Assembly: GCA_963749035.1 (NCBI GenBank)
Contig: CAVVKW010000004.1
Span: 1,612,001 to 1,676,000, forward strand
Source: CAVVKW01 sp963749035
GTDB taxonomy: Bacteria > Verrucomicrobiota > Verrucomicrobiia > Chthoniobacterales > JAATET01
Reading direction: 5' to 3'
DNA length: 64,000 nucleotides
A program made the translations under genes and the position numbers. This document shows positions 53,461-60,836 of the stretch, one piece after another. Every line of letters starts with the position of its first letter. The first letter of the stretch is position 1. The notes below the pieces were generated by a model. That model worked only from the letters and a program-made list of their open reading frames with translations, had not been told where the DNA came from and did not search any database.

Positions 53461-54054
53461 ATGATCACGACACCCAAGGACCAGATCACTGATTCGCTAC
53501 GAGGGCGCATTCTCGCCCGCGAGCTCGGTCCGGGCCACCGGGTGAAGGAGGAAGCACTCGCCGTCGAATTTGGCGTCGGTCGCGGACCGATCCGAGACGT
53601 TGTCCTTCGACTCAGCAAGGAAGGCTACCTTCTCGCCCATCCAAACAAGGGCGCGTCGGTGAACGCGCTGCCAAATTCTGACGTCCGCTCGCTGTTCCTC
53701 CACACCCGTCGGGATCTCGAAATTTTGGCGTTGCGGAAGGGTTTTCCCACCTGGAAGCTCGACGACCTTCCCAAGCTCGACCGCATCCTTCGCGAGTTCC
53801 GCGTCGCCGCAGAAATGAACGATCTGGCCGAGGTCATCCGACACGACGTGGCGTTCCATCGATTTATCGTCGAACGCTATCCGGGCAACGGGCTGAGCAT
53901 CCTCTGGCTTCCGTTGATGACGACGCTCGCGCTCCCCTACTCGCGCCACGCGAATCTGCTGGAGAGCCACGCCGAACACGTGGCGATCTACCAGTCGCTC
54001 GCCGACGGCGACGCGCGGGCCGCGGCCGCACTTTTGAAACAGCACATTCAGTAA
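53461..54054 (+). CDS. GntR-family regulator with FCD domain
   Basis: 197 residues. N-terminal winged HTH (EEALAVEFGVGRGPIRDVVL as recognition region, about 30-49), then a helical FCD domain whose metal/effector site is suggested by HDVAFHR and SHAEH. It probably represses itself and the enoyl-CoA hydratase/CoA-transferase/aldehyde dehydrogenase operon from the operator at 53434-53447, with release by a carboxylic acid or sugar acid, as usual for FCD proteins. The stop is followed four bases later by the DMT permease ATG, so the permease is likely in the same regulon. Confidence 0.88.
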   Translation: MITTPKDQITDSLRGRILARELGPGHRVKEEALAVEFGVGRGPIRDVVLRLSKEGYLLAHPNKGASVNALPNSDVRSLFLHTRRDLEILALRKGFPTWKLDDLPKLDRILREFRVAAEMNDLAEVIRHDVAFHRFIVERYPGNGLSILWLPLMTTLALPYSRHANLLESHAEHVAIYQSLADGDARAAAALLKQHIQ

Positions 54055-54058
54055 TCGG

Positions 54059-54940
54059 ATGTCCGTCCTGTATGCGATCATCACCGTTTTGGCCTGGGGC
54101 TTCTGGCTGGTGCCTTCGCAGCGAGTGACTTTCGCGAACGAGCGCATCCGGACGGCTTACGTGGCTCTGGCAAACTTGCTCCTCGTCGCTGGCGTCTTCG
54201 CCTTCCGCGGGGGCGGTGAAGTCGACGGAGTCGCCTGGCTCCTGTCGTTCGGCGGAGGACTGGTGTGGTGCGGCGGCTGCTGGGCTGCGTTCACGTCCAC
54301 GCGGCGTATTGGCATCGCTCGCGCCATGGCCCTCTGGGCACCGATCAACATTCTCACCGCCTGTGGGTGGGGAGCTCTGCTTTTCGGCGAATTCCTCGAC
54401 TGGCCGCTCCGGGACCAAGGCCTTCTGGCTTTGGGCCTGTTTTTCCTCTCGGCGGGGATTCTTCTCATTGTCTCATCGAACGACAAATCGGGCGCTGCCC
54501 CGCCGAGCCGGTTGTCTGGACTCCTGCTTGCAGTCGTCGCGGGTGTTCTTTGGGGCACCTACTTCATCCCGCTCCAAGCGTCCGGCATTGATGTCTGGAC
54601 CGGCATGCTTCCTCTCGCTCTAGGAATCGCCTTCGGCGCCCTGCTCGGACTCGGCCGCGACTGGTCGTCCCTGCGCCTGCCGAGGCCGAGCGACTACACC
54701 GGCGCCTTGGGATCGGGGTTGCTCTGGAGTCTTGGTAACGTCACGTCACTACTCCTCATGTCTGCGATTGGGACTGGCCGCGGATTCACGATCGCGCAGC
54801 TCTGCATCGTCGTGAACGCCCTCGCTGGCATCTACCTTCTCGGGCAGCCCGCCAGCGGAAGCCGAGCTGCGAAACTCACGCTAACGGGCAGCGCCGTCGG
54901 CATCCTCGGCGGCGCCATCGTCGGTAATCTGCGGAGCTAA
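54059..54940 (+). CDS. DMT/GRP-type permease, probable sugar transporter
   Basis: 293 residues with about ten hydrophobic segments, starting MSVLYAIITVLAWGFWLVP. The two-fold repeat (LAWGFWLVPSQ and VLWGTYFIPLQ) and size match the drug/metabolite superfamily, glucose/ribose-uptake branch (GlcU/RbsU-like). It probably brings in a sugar or sugar acid by proton symport; direction and ligand are inference. It is coupled to the GntR gene and followed by the beta-helix and sulfatase genes, so its substrate may be tied to them. Confidence 0.75.
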   Translation: MSVLYAIITVLAWGFWLVPSQRVTFANERIRTAYVALANLLLVAGVFAFRGGGEVDGVAWLLSFGGGLVWCGGCWAAFTSTRRIGIARAMALWAPINILTACGWGALLFGEFLDWPLRDQGLLALGLFFLSAGILLIVSSNDKSGAAPPSRLSGLLLAVVAGVLWGTYFIPLQASGIDVWTGMLPLALGIAFGALLGLGRDWSSLRLPRPSDYTGALGSGLLWSLGNVTSLLLMSAIGTGRGFTIAQLCIVVNALAGIYLLGQPASGSRAAKLTLTGSAVGILGGAIVGNLRS

Positions 54941-55018
54941 CGATTCCCCCCTCGCAACGGCCCTTCTACTCAGACCTACAATCAACTAAGCAAGTCCCCG
55001 TTCCCACCAATCACTGCC

Positions 55019-56206
55019 ATGGCTATCGCTGAAGACCTCGACCTCTATCAGAACGACAACACTTTCGTCGCTCGCGGCCAAATCAGTGGGGATGTTCTCA
55101 CCGAAAATTCTTCCGCCGCCGTGACGATTCAGACCGCGATCGATTGGCTCGCTGAATCGGGCGGCGGCGAGGTCGCCCTCCAGCGCGGAGTCTATCCGCT
55201 CGACCAGCCGGTCAGCCTGCGAGACCGAACCACGCTGCGTGGAAAAGGTAGCTCGACGCGGCTCGTGGCAACGCCTGCCAATGAAGCCGGGACCGCCGTT
55301 CTCATGCAGACCCTGAAAGCTGCGGAACTCTCTGACCTCCTCGTGGAGCCCGCGTCCCCGAACCAGGGAACGGCTGGAGTGGTGATTGACAATTCCGGTG
55401 CTTGCCGGGTCTCGAAGGTCAAGGTTCAGGGCTTTCGCGACCACGGCCTTTGGCTCCGAAACAACTCGTTCCTTTGCGAGATCGTCAGTTCCGAGTTCGT
55501 CGACAATGGTGTCGCGAACGTCTTTTGCGAAAAATTAAGAGAGGGCGGCCGGGGCGGGAACTACCTGCCGAATCTGTTTTCGAGTTGCCGTCTATACGGA
55601 GGTCAGCGTGGCTTCGTGATGACGCACGCGCTCGTCGTCAACGTCGTCGGTTGCCTCGTCAGCCACACCAGAGGCACGGCGTTTGAACTTTCCGCTCACA
55701 GCAACAGTGTCCAAATCACCGGTTGCCGCACCTACCAGATCGGCGGCGATGCGCTGACCACTCACGACTCCCACGAACTGAACGCGTCTTCCAACATCTT
55801 CAGCTGGCACCGGGGCAACGGGATCGTTCTCTCCGAATCGTCATGGATCACCGTCACGGGAAACAACGTCATCGACACCGGCGTGCGCGATCCCGGCGGC
55901 CAACTCAAAACCGGTCTCGTCGTCGGAAGCAACTCGACCGCCGTGCTCGTGAGCAACAACAACATCTTCAACTGGGGCGATCAGCCGAAGATGGCGCACG
56001 GGATCACCGAGGACGCCACGTGCTCGATGAACCAATTCATCGGTAATAATATCAACTACTTCGCGGGCGAAGCCGTTCGGTCCGAGGGCCGGGGCACGGT
56101 GGCCACTGACAACGTGTCCCACGGACCAAAAGCCTTCAAAAGCGACGGACTACCTCCGTTCCCGGATTTCACCTTGGATTCCATCGAGACGTTCATCCGC
56201 GAGTAA
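55019..56206 (+). CDS. Right-handed beta-helix protein, no signal peptide
   Basis: 395 residues. AIDWLAESGGGEVALQRGVY (about 42-61) is the usual opening of pectate-lyase-like parallel beta-helix proteins, and the body repeats short rungs (GCLVSHTRGTAFELS, GCRTYQIGGDALTTH, ITVTGNNVIDTG, NNNIFNWGDQ). Such proteins are lyases or hydrolases on uronate-containing glycans, but I cannot place catalytic residues. There is no signal peptide, unusual for this fold, so it should act on imported fragments. Between the DMT permease and a cytosolic sulfatase gene (16 bases to the next ATG). Confidence 0.7.
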   Translation: MAIAEDLDLYQNDNTFVARGQISGDVLTENSSAAVTIQTAIDWLAESGGGEVALQRGVYPLDQPVSLRDRTTLRGKGSSTRLVATPANEAGTAVLMQTLKAAELSDLLVEPASPNQGTAGVVIDNSGACRVSKVKVQGFRDHGLWLRNNSFLCEIVSSEFVDNGVANVFCEKLREGGRGGNYLPNLFSSCRLYGGQRGFVMTHALVVNVVGCLVSHTRGTAFELSAHSNSVQITGCRTYQIGGDALTTHDSHELNASSNIFSWHRGNGIVLSESSWITVTGNNVIDTGVRDPGGQLKTGLVVGSNSTAVLVSNNNIFNWGDQPKMAHGITEDATCSMNQFIGNNINYFAGEAVRSEGRGTVATDNVSHGPKAFKSDGLPPFPDFTLDSIETFIRE

Positions 56207-56221
56207 CCCACGAGGCGCCCA

Positions 56222-57655
56222 ATGTCATCCCCTCCAAACATCCTCTTCATCTTCCCCGACCAATGGCGGTCCGACGCCCTTTCGTGCCTCGGCCACCCGG
56301 TCGCGATCACGCCGCACGTCGACCAACTGGCCGCGAAGGGCACGACGTTCACGTCTGCCTATTCCAACTGCCCGATTTGCATCCCCGCCCGTGCCTGCTT
56401 GATGAGCGGTCGCACGCCAAATGGCGTTGGCCGCTTCGGCTGGCACACCGGCCTCCCGTTTCAGGCCTACGAGCCGTCGATGATGACCTGCCTGCGCGAC
56501 GGCGGATACCAAACCATGCTGTCGGGAAAAACGCACTTCCACCCGGAGCGGCTGCATCTCGGATGTGAACAAATGGTGTTGGCGGACGCGGATTCCGACG
56601 CGGGGAATGACTACACCCGCTGGCTGACAGCGCAGACGGGGGCTCGATTGCAACCGAACCTCAAACGACTCAACGGAAATTCCCTGATCGTCGAGCCGTG
56701 GACGCACGACGAGTCGCTGCACAACACGAATTTCACCACCGCAGCCGCGCTCCGGATGCTGGAGAACCGCGATCCCACCCGACCATTCTTCCTGCAGGTC
56801 GGCTACCACCGACCGCATCCACCCTTCGATCCACCGGTGGAATACTGGGAGCGGTTCCGCGACGTGGAGCTGCCGCCCGTCCCGCGTGGCACTTGGGCGG
56901 AACGCTTCGACTTACCGACCGCTGACCCCGAAGCCGAGACCGGGCGGATGCATCCGACGCTATTCGACCGAATGCGACGCGGGTATTTCGCTTCGATCGC
57001 GCACGTCGACTCGCAGATCGGGGAACTCATCACGCACCTCAAGCGGAACGGACTGTTTGAGAAAACGCTGATCGTCTTCTGTTCCGATCACGGCGAGCAG
57101 CTCGGCGACCATTGGTTGTATCGCAAATCCACCGCGCTCGAAGGCTCGGCGGGAATTCCCCTAATCGTCAAGCCGCCGGCGGATTGGCAGTGCCCGAGGG
57201 GCAACCAAATTCAGGCTCCGGTGGCGCTGCACGACATCATGCCGACCCTCCTCGACGCGGCGAACGCACCTACGCCGGAAAGCGTCGAAGGCAAAAGCCT
57301 TCTTCCACTGGTGCGCGACGGACGGGCGTCGTGGCGCACGCACGTTCACTGTGAACAATGCCACGGACCTCTCGGAGCCTGGCAATGCGTGACGGACGGG
57401 AAGCGCAAATACGTCTGGCTCAGCGAGAGCGGCGACGAGCTGTTTTTCGATCTGGAAATCGACCCGCGGGAACAGACGAATCTCGCTGACCAGGCTGATC
57501 GCGCGGATGAAATCAAAGTCTGGCGCGATCGGTTGATCTCGGAACTCGCCCAGCGCTCCGAAGATGGCTTCGTTAACGACGGACGTCTTGTGCCGGGCAC
57601 GCGAACCCCGACTGCAAGACAATGGCTAATCGAATGGGAGGCGGGGGCGAAGTAA
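56222..57655 (+). CDS. Cytosolic Cys-type sulfatase
   Basis: 477 residues, no signal peptide; opens with MSSPPNILFIFPDQWRSDAL, where Asp13 is the first metal ligand and Gln14 replaces the second Asp, as in choline-sulfatase-like and other S1 subgroups. Formylglycine Cys53 lies in CIPAR. FCSDHGEQLGDH supplies the later ligands. It fits the group acting on small sulfated sugars. It follows the beta-helix gene by 16 bases and likely desulfates the fragments that protein produces. The 3' end faces an oxidoreductase gene in convergent orientation. Confidence 0.9.
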   Translation: MSSPPNILFIFPDQWRSDALSCLGHPVAITPHVDQLAAKGTTFTSAYSNCPICIPARACLMSGRTPNGVGRFGWHTGLPFQAYEPSMMTCLRDGGYQTMLSGKTHFHPERLHLGCEQMVLADADSDAGNDYTRWLTAQTGARLQPNLKRLNGNSLIVEPWTHDESLHNTNFTTAAALRMLENRDPTRPFFLQVGYHRPHPPFDPPVEYWERFRDVELPPVPRGTWAERFDLPTADPEAETGRMHPTLFDRMRRGYFASIAHVDSQIGELITHLKRNGLFEKTLIVFCSDHGEQLGDHWLYRKSTALEGSAGIPLIVKPPADWQCPRGNQIQAPVALHDIMPTLLDAANAPTPESVEGKSLLPLVRDGRASWRTHVHCEQCHGPLGAWQCVTDGKRKYVWLSESGDELFFDLEIDPREQTNLADQADRADEIKVWRDRLISELAQRSEDGFVNDGRLVPGTRTPTARQWLIEWEAGAK

Positions 57656-57688
57656 GCTCAACGCCTCGCTGTGCTCGCATCGCAAACG

Positions 57689-58687
57689 TCATTCTCCCCG
57701 CACGGCCGGGACCACGACCGCCCGCGTCTCCGCGGACTTCTTCAGAGCTTCCAACGTCGCCGTATTGCGCCAGGAATCGACCATTGAGATGGCCGGCTGA
57801 GAACCGCTCAAAATGCACTCCGAGAAATGCTCGATCTCTGCGGCATGAGGATCAATCGCGTCGAATTCGTCCGTCGACTCTTTCTCCTCGGAAAACAGGT
57901 GGAGCCGCTGCCCGGCGAAGAGATTTGGCATGTAAATGCGCCCCGTCGTTCCCAGAATCTCGCAGCAAGCCCGGAAAGGTTGCTCCATTCCCGTCACGAA
58001 ATAGCCGACCCGATCGCCGTCGAACTGAAGCATCCCGCAAAACGTGCTGTCGACGCCAGCCTCGGGGTGGAGTCTCTGAAAAGCACTGACGCCGACCGGC
58101 TCGACCGCGAAGACGTTGCGGATCTGGTTCACGCAGTAACAACCTGCGTCCCAGAGTGCTCCCCCACCCATTTCCGGTTCAGCGCGCACGTCCTGCTCCC
58201 AATTTCCGACCGAGTGTGTGAGCTCCGCGCGGACCTGCGTGACCTCACCGATCCGCCCACTCGTTATCCAGTCGCGAACCCGAGCTTGCTGCGGCAGGAA
58301 CCTGAGCTTGAAGGCTTCCATGAGAAGAACGCCGTTGTGGCTCGCCGCCCGGATCATCCGGTCCACCTCGGACACCGAGACCGCGAGCGGCTTCTCGCAC
58401 AGGATGTGTTTCCCCGCCTCGGCGGCCTTGATCGTCCACTCGCAGTGCAGCGAATTGGGCGTTGGGTTGATGATCGCGTCCACGGCTTCGTCCGCAATCA
58501 GGGCTTCGTAACTCGCGTGCGCTCGCGGGATCTCCAGCTCTTCCGCCCACCGGCGCGCTTTCTCCCCGTCTCGACTTGCGATGGCCGAGAGTTCGGAATT
58601 CGTCGTCTTCCGAAGACCCGGCACCAGTTTCGCGCGAGCGTGCTGCGACGTGCCCAGGATTCCGTATCGAATTGTTCTAGTCATCAT
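57689..58687 (-). CDS. Gfo/Idh/MocA-family oxidoreductase
   Basis: 332 residues. YGILGTSQHARAK is the N-terminal NAD(P)-binding loop, and CEKPLA (Lys99) is the family catalytic-site motif; GGGALWDAGCYCVNQIR follows with a conserved Asp. The C-terminal alpha/beta domain is complete. No signal peptide, so it oxidises or reduces a sugar or cyclitol in the cytoplasm. It follows the exported protein gene by 106 bases in the same direction; linkage is uncertain. Substrate unknown. Confidence 0.88.
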   Translation of the reverse strand: MMTRTIRYGILGTSQHARAKLVPGLRKTTNSELSAIASRDGEKARRWAEELEIPRAHASYEALIADEAVDAIINPTPNSLHCEWTIKAAEAGKHILCEKPLAVSVSEVDRMIRAASHNGVLLMEAFKLRFLPQQARVRDWITSGRIGEVTQVRAELTHSVGNWEQDVRAEPEMGGGALWDAGCYCVNQIRNVFAVEPVGVSAFQRLHPEAGVDSTFCGMLQFDGDRVGYFVTGMEQPFRACCEILGTTGRIYMPNLFAGQRLHLFSEEKESTDEFDAIDPHAAEIEHFSECILSGSQPAISMVDSWRNTATLEALKKSAETRAVVVPAVRGE

Positions 58688-58793
58688 GCTTCACGGTGCC
58701 AGCCCAGGGGTTCGTGCCGAGCGATCAGCGAACAAAGATTTGCTCTCGCCCATTGCCTGCACGGCAACAGCCTTGGTTCCGATCGGCAACAAT

Positions 58794-59630
58794 TCAACGA
58801 CGCGAGACGTTCAGACGCAGAAACTTTTCGTCCCCCAGCATCGGCGTGTGAGCGGTCGTGAATCCCGTCGAGTTCGGCGTCCCTTGCGCGACCCCATCCG
58901 TGCTCCAATCAGTCAGGTCGTCTGAACCCGTGACCGTGTAAACAACATCGCTCCGGAAAGGCCGATACGTCAGCGAAAGCACCCCGCCCCCAACGCCGTC
59001 GACGACAGCCCCGACTCCCACCGACTCTCCGAGCCCCGAAACCCGCGATGGATCCAGGTTTAGCCCGTATTCCAACAACAGGCTTAGCCGGTCGCCGTCG
59101 GCGTCTGAGGAGTCGGAAACACCAGGACCAATCCCGTTGATGCTCTTCCACGCGTTGAAACCGCTGGCAAATTTGACTTCGACGTCGTCCACGTAGCCCG
59201 TCTGAAGGCTGGAGACTTCTCTTTGATCAAAGGCCAACTCGACTCCGACCAGACGCTCGGCTCCCGACGGCACCGCCACCTCCGACTCGTAGATTCGCCA
59301 TTCGTCACGAGGCAGCTGGCCGAGAGCCATGGCTTCACCGAGGGCGACCGATCCATTGTCAAACCTCAGTCGCACCGAAAAGGCTACGTCACCGGCCGAC
59401 GCCGACTGTAATCCAACCCGACAACGGATGCTCAGCCGATCGGTTCCTGCCACGACAGCCGCGTTCGCCAATTTATCGACCGCTGCCACCGTCCCGCTTA
59501 CCGGGATTTCCATCACTCCCACCCGCGAACTTTCCGATCCGCTCAACGCCGCGTGACCGACAGACGTCGCCAACATCAAACCGAGACATACGATTCCCAA
59601 GCACGACTGAGTCATCTGCAACTGTTTCAC
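58794..59630 (-). CDS. Exported protein of unknown function with C-terminal module
   Basis: 278 residues. Signal peptide over residues 1-28 (SVGHAALSG). The middle is a beta-rich domain of unknown type. The C-terminus has DSSDADGDRLSLLLEYGLN (a Ca-binding-like DxDxD loop and a conserved EYG), YTVTGSDDLTDW and the ending EKFLRLNVSRR, the same layout as the tail of the large GH2 protein and of the FG-GAP protein in this window. No catalytic motif seen. Its minus-strand promoter candidate is at 59725-59754. Confidence 0.65.
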   Translation of the reverse strand: MKQLQMTQSCLGIVCLGLMLATSVGHAALSGSESSRVGVMEIPVSGTVAAVDKLANAAVVAGTDRLSIRCRVGLQSASAGDVAFSVRLRFDNGSVALGEAMALGQLPRDEWRIYESEVAVPSGAERLVGVELAFDQREVSSLQTGYVDDVEVKFASGFNAWKSINGIGPGVSDSSDADGDRLSLLLEYGLNLDPSRVSGLGESVGVGAVVDGVGGGVLSLTYRPFRSDVVYTVTGSDDLTDWSTDGVAQGTPNSTGFTTAHTPMLGDEKFLRLNVSRR

Positions 59631-59724
59631 TGGAGGGGGAGGATACCGGTCTCACCTTTTTAACGGAAAGACGGGTGGCGGAAAGAACCCGGCCGCAGGA
59701 TGCGTTCGATAGATCTGACCTCGA

Positions 59725-59754
59725 TTAGTATGGCCCGATTCGGCCCCTAGTCAA
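59725..59754 (-). promoter_or_regulatory. Promoter candidate for exported protein gene
   Basis: On the minus strand TTGACT (59754-59749) is followed 17-18 bases later by ATACTA/TACTAA (59731-59725). It lies about 95 bases before the ATG at 59630. The -35 matches at five of six positions, the -10 is weak. Confidence 0.4.
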
Positions 59755-59857
59755 GAGGCATTCTGTTCTGACTGCTGATTTACGCGAACGAACTCGCTGG
59801 TCGGTTCAGCCGAAGCTTCAGGCCGTAGGTGAGCGCTGGTGCTGCGTTCGAAGTCAA

Positions 59858-60634
59858 TCAATTCGTCCCGCCAGCATCCGAGGATTGAATCAGCTCAACC
59901 GCTTTCTCAGCAAAACGAGCACCAAGAGTCTGATAGCCCTCTGGCGTGTAGTGCAGGTTGTTACTCACTTCTTCACCTTTCCGGTTGAGCCCATCATTCA
60001 GATCGTCGGTGTCGACCCAAGCGCCTCGCGGACTCGCTTCAGCGACCTCCACCTGCGCACCGCGAACCTGCTCCCAATCCGTCAGCCGCTTGGGATTCTG
60101 CCAATCGCTGACCCGACCAATGACAAAATTCAGGTCATCGCGCTCCAAGTCTTCGCTGAGCTGATCAATCAATCCACGCAAGCTGCGCGCGTAGAGTTCT
60201 CCGTTGCCGTCGTTCGCATCGCGTTCGCCCTGCATCCAAACGAAAGTGACGGTCTCCAAGTCTGCCCCCGCCGTGGCTTCTCCGACCTTTTCCATCAGCC
60301 GATCGTAAAGGTCGCCGATCGGACCATCGGGCTGTCGAGCATCCGCAGGACCCTCCCACTCCTTATACCAACGCCGAATCGGCTCTCCACCCTTCGCGTC
60401 CTTGACGACGATCACGTTGTCTTTTCCAAATTCTTCTTCGAGAACGGGCGTGAACGACTTCTTCGGGTTCAGTCCCGCCATGTTCGATTGACCAGACAGA
60501 ATGAAAAGGTGCTTTCCGGCGGCGTCCGCCCCAGCCATCGGCAGAATGATCTGCGCCAAAAAGCAGGTGAGTCCAAACGCTAAGGATCGCCGCGCAGCGC
60601 AGCGATGCCACTTCAGATAGATAATTTTCTTCAA
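59858..60634 (-). CDS. Exported SGNH/CE6-like carbohydrate acetylesterase
   Basis: 258 residues. Signal peptide (hydrophobic about 18-37, ending MAGADAAG). Catalytic Ser50 in ILSGQSNMAG, TFVWMQGERD (about 130-139) as the block carrying the oxyanion Gly/Gln, and DTDDLNDG with His228 in NNLHYTPEGY. These match the SASA/CE6 group that removes acetyl groups from xylan or sialic-acid-like sugars. Tightly packed with glycan genes, it probably deacetylates polymers in the periplasm or medium. Divergent from the large hydrolase gene at 60837. Confidence 0.85.
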   Translation of the reverse strand: MKKIIYLKWHRCAARRSLAFGLTCFLAQIILPMAGADAAGKHLFILSGQSNMAGLNPKKSFTPVLEEEFGKDNVIVVKDAKGGEPIRRWYKEWEGPADARQPDGPIGDLYDRLMEKVGEATAGADLETVTFVWMQGERDANDGNGELYARSLRGLIDQLSEDLERDDLNFVIGRVSDWQNPKRLTDWEQVRGAQVEVAEASPRGAWVDTDDLNDGLNRKGEEVSNNLHYTPEGYQTLGARFAEKAVELIQSSDAGGTN

Positions 60635-60737
60635 AATTTTTGGGGATGTCGGGGAGGGATGTCGAGGGAGGGGGAGGCTGAGGACTTCGGCCTCTCAGGA
60701 TGAGTCGAGCCGACTGCCGGTCAAGCGACTTTTTCCG

Positions 60738-60765
60738 TTGACTGGGAACGACGCCGATTTACGAT
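60738..60765 (+). promoter_or_regulatory. Promoter candidate for the large hydrolase gene
   Basis: TTGACT (60738-60743) and TACGAT (60760-60765) are 16 bases apart, with five and four matches to the consensus. A perfect inverted repeat, CTCGCG-CT-CGCGAG at 60805-60818, lies between it and the ATG at 60837 and could be an operator or a 5'-leader hairpin near the ribosome site. Confidence 0.4.
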
Positions 60766-60836
60766 TCCGATCAATCGTCGATGGGGATTCCCTCACTCGC
60801 AAAACTCGCGCTCGCGAGAGTCACAAATTTAGTCTT

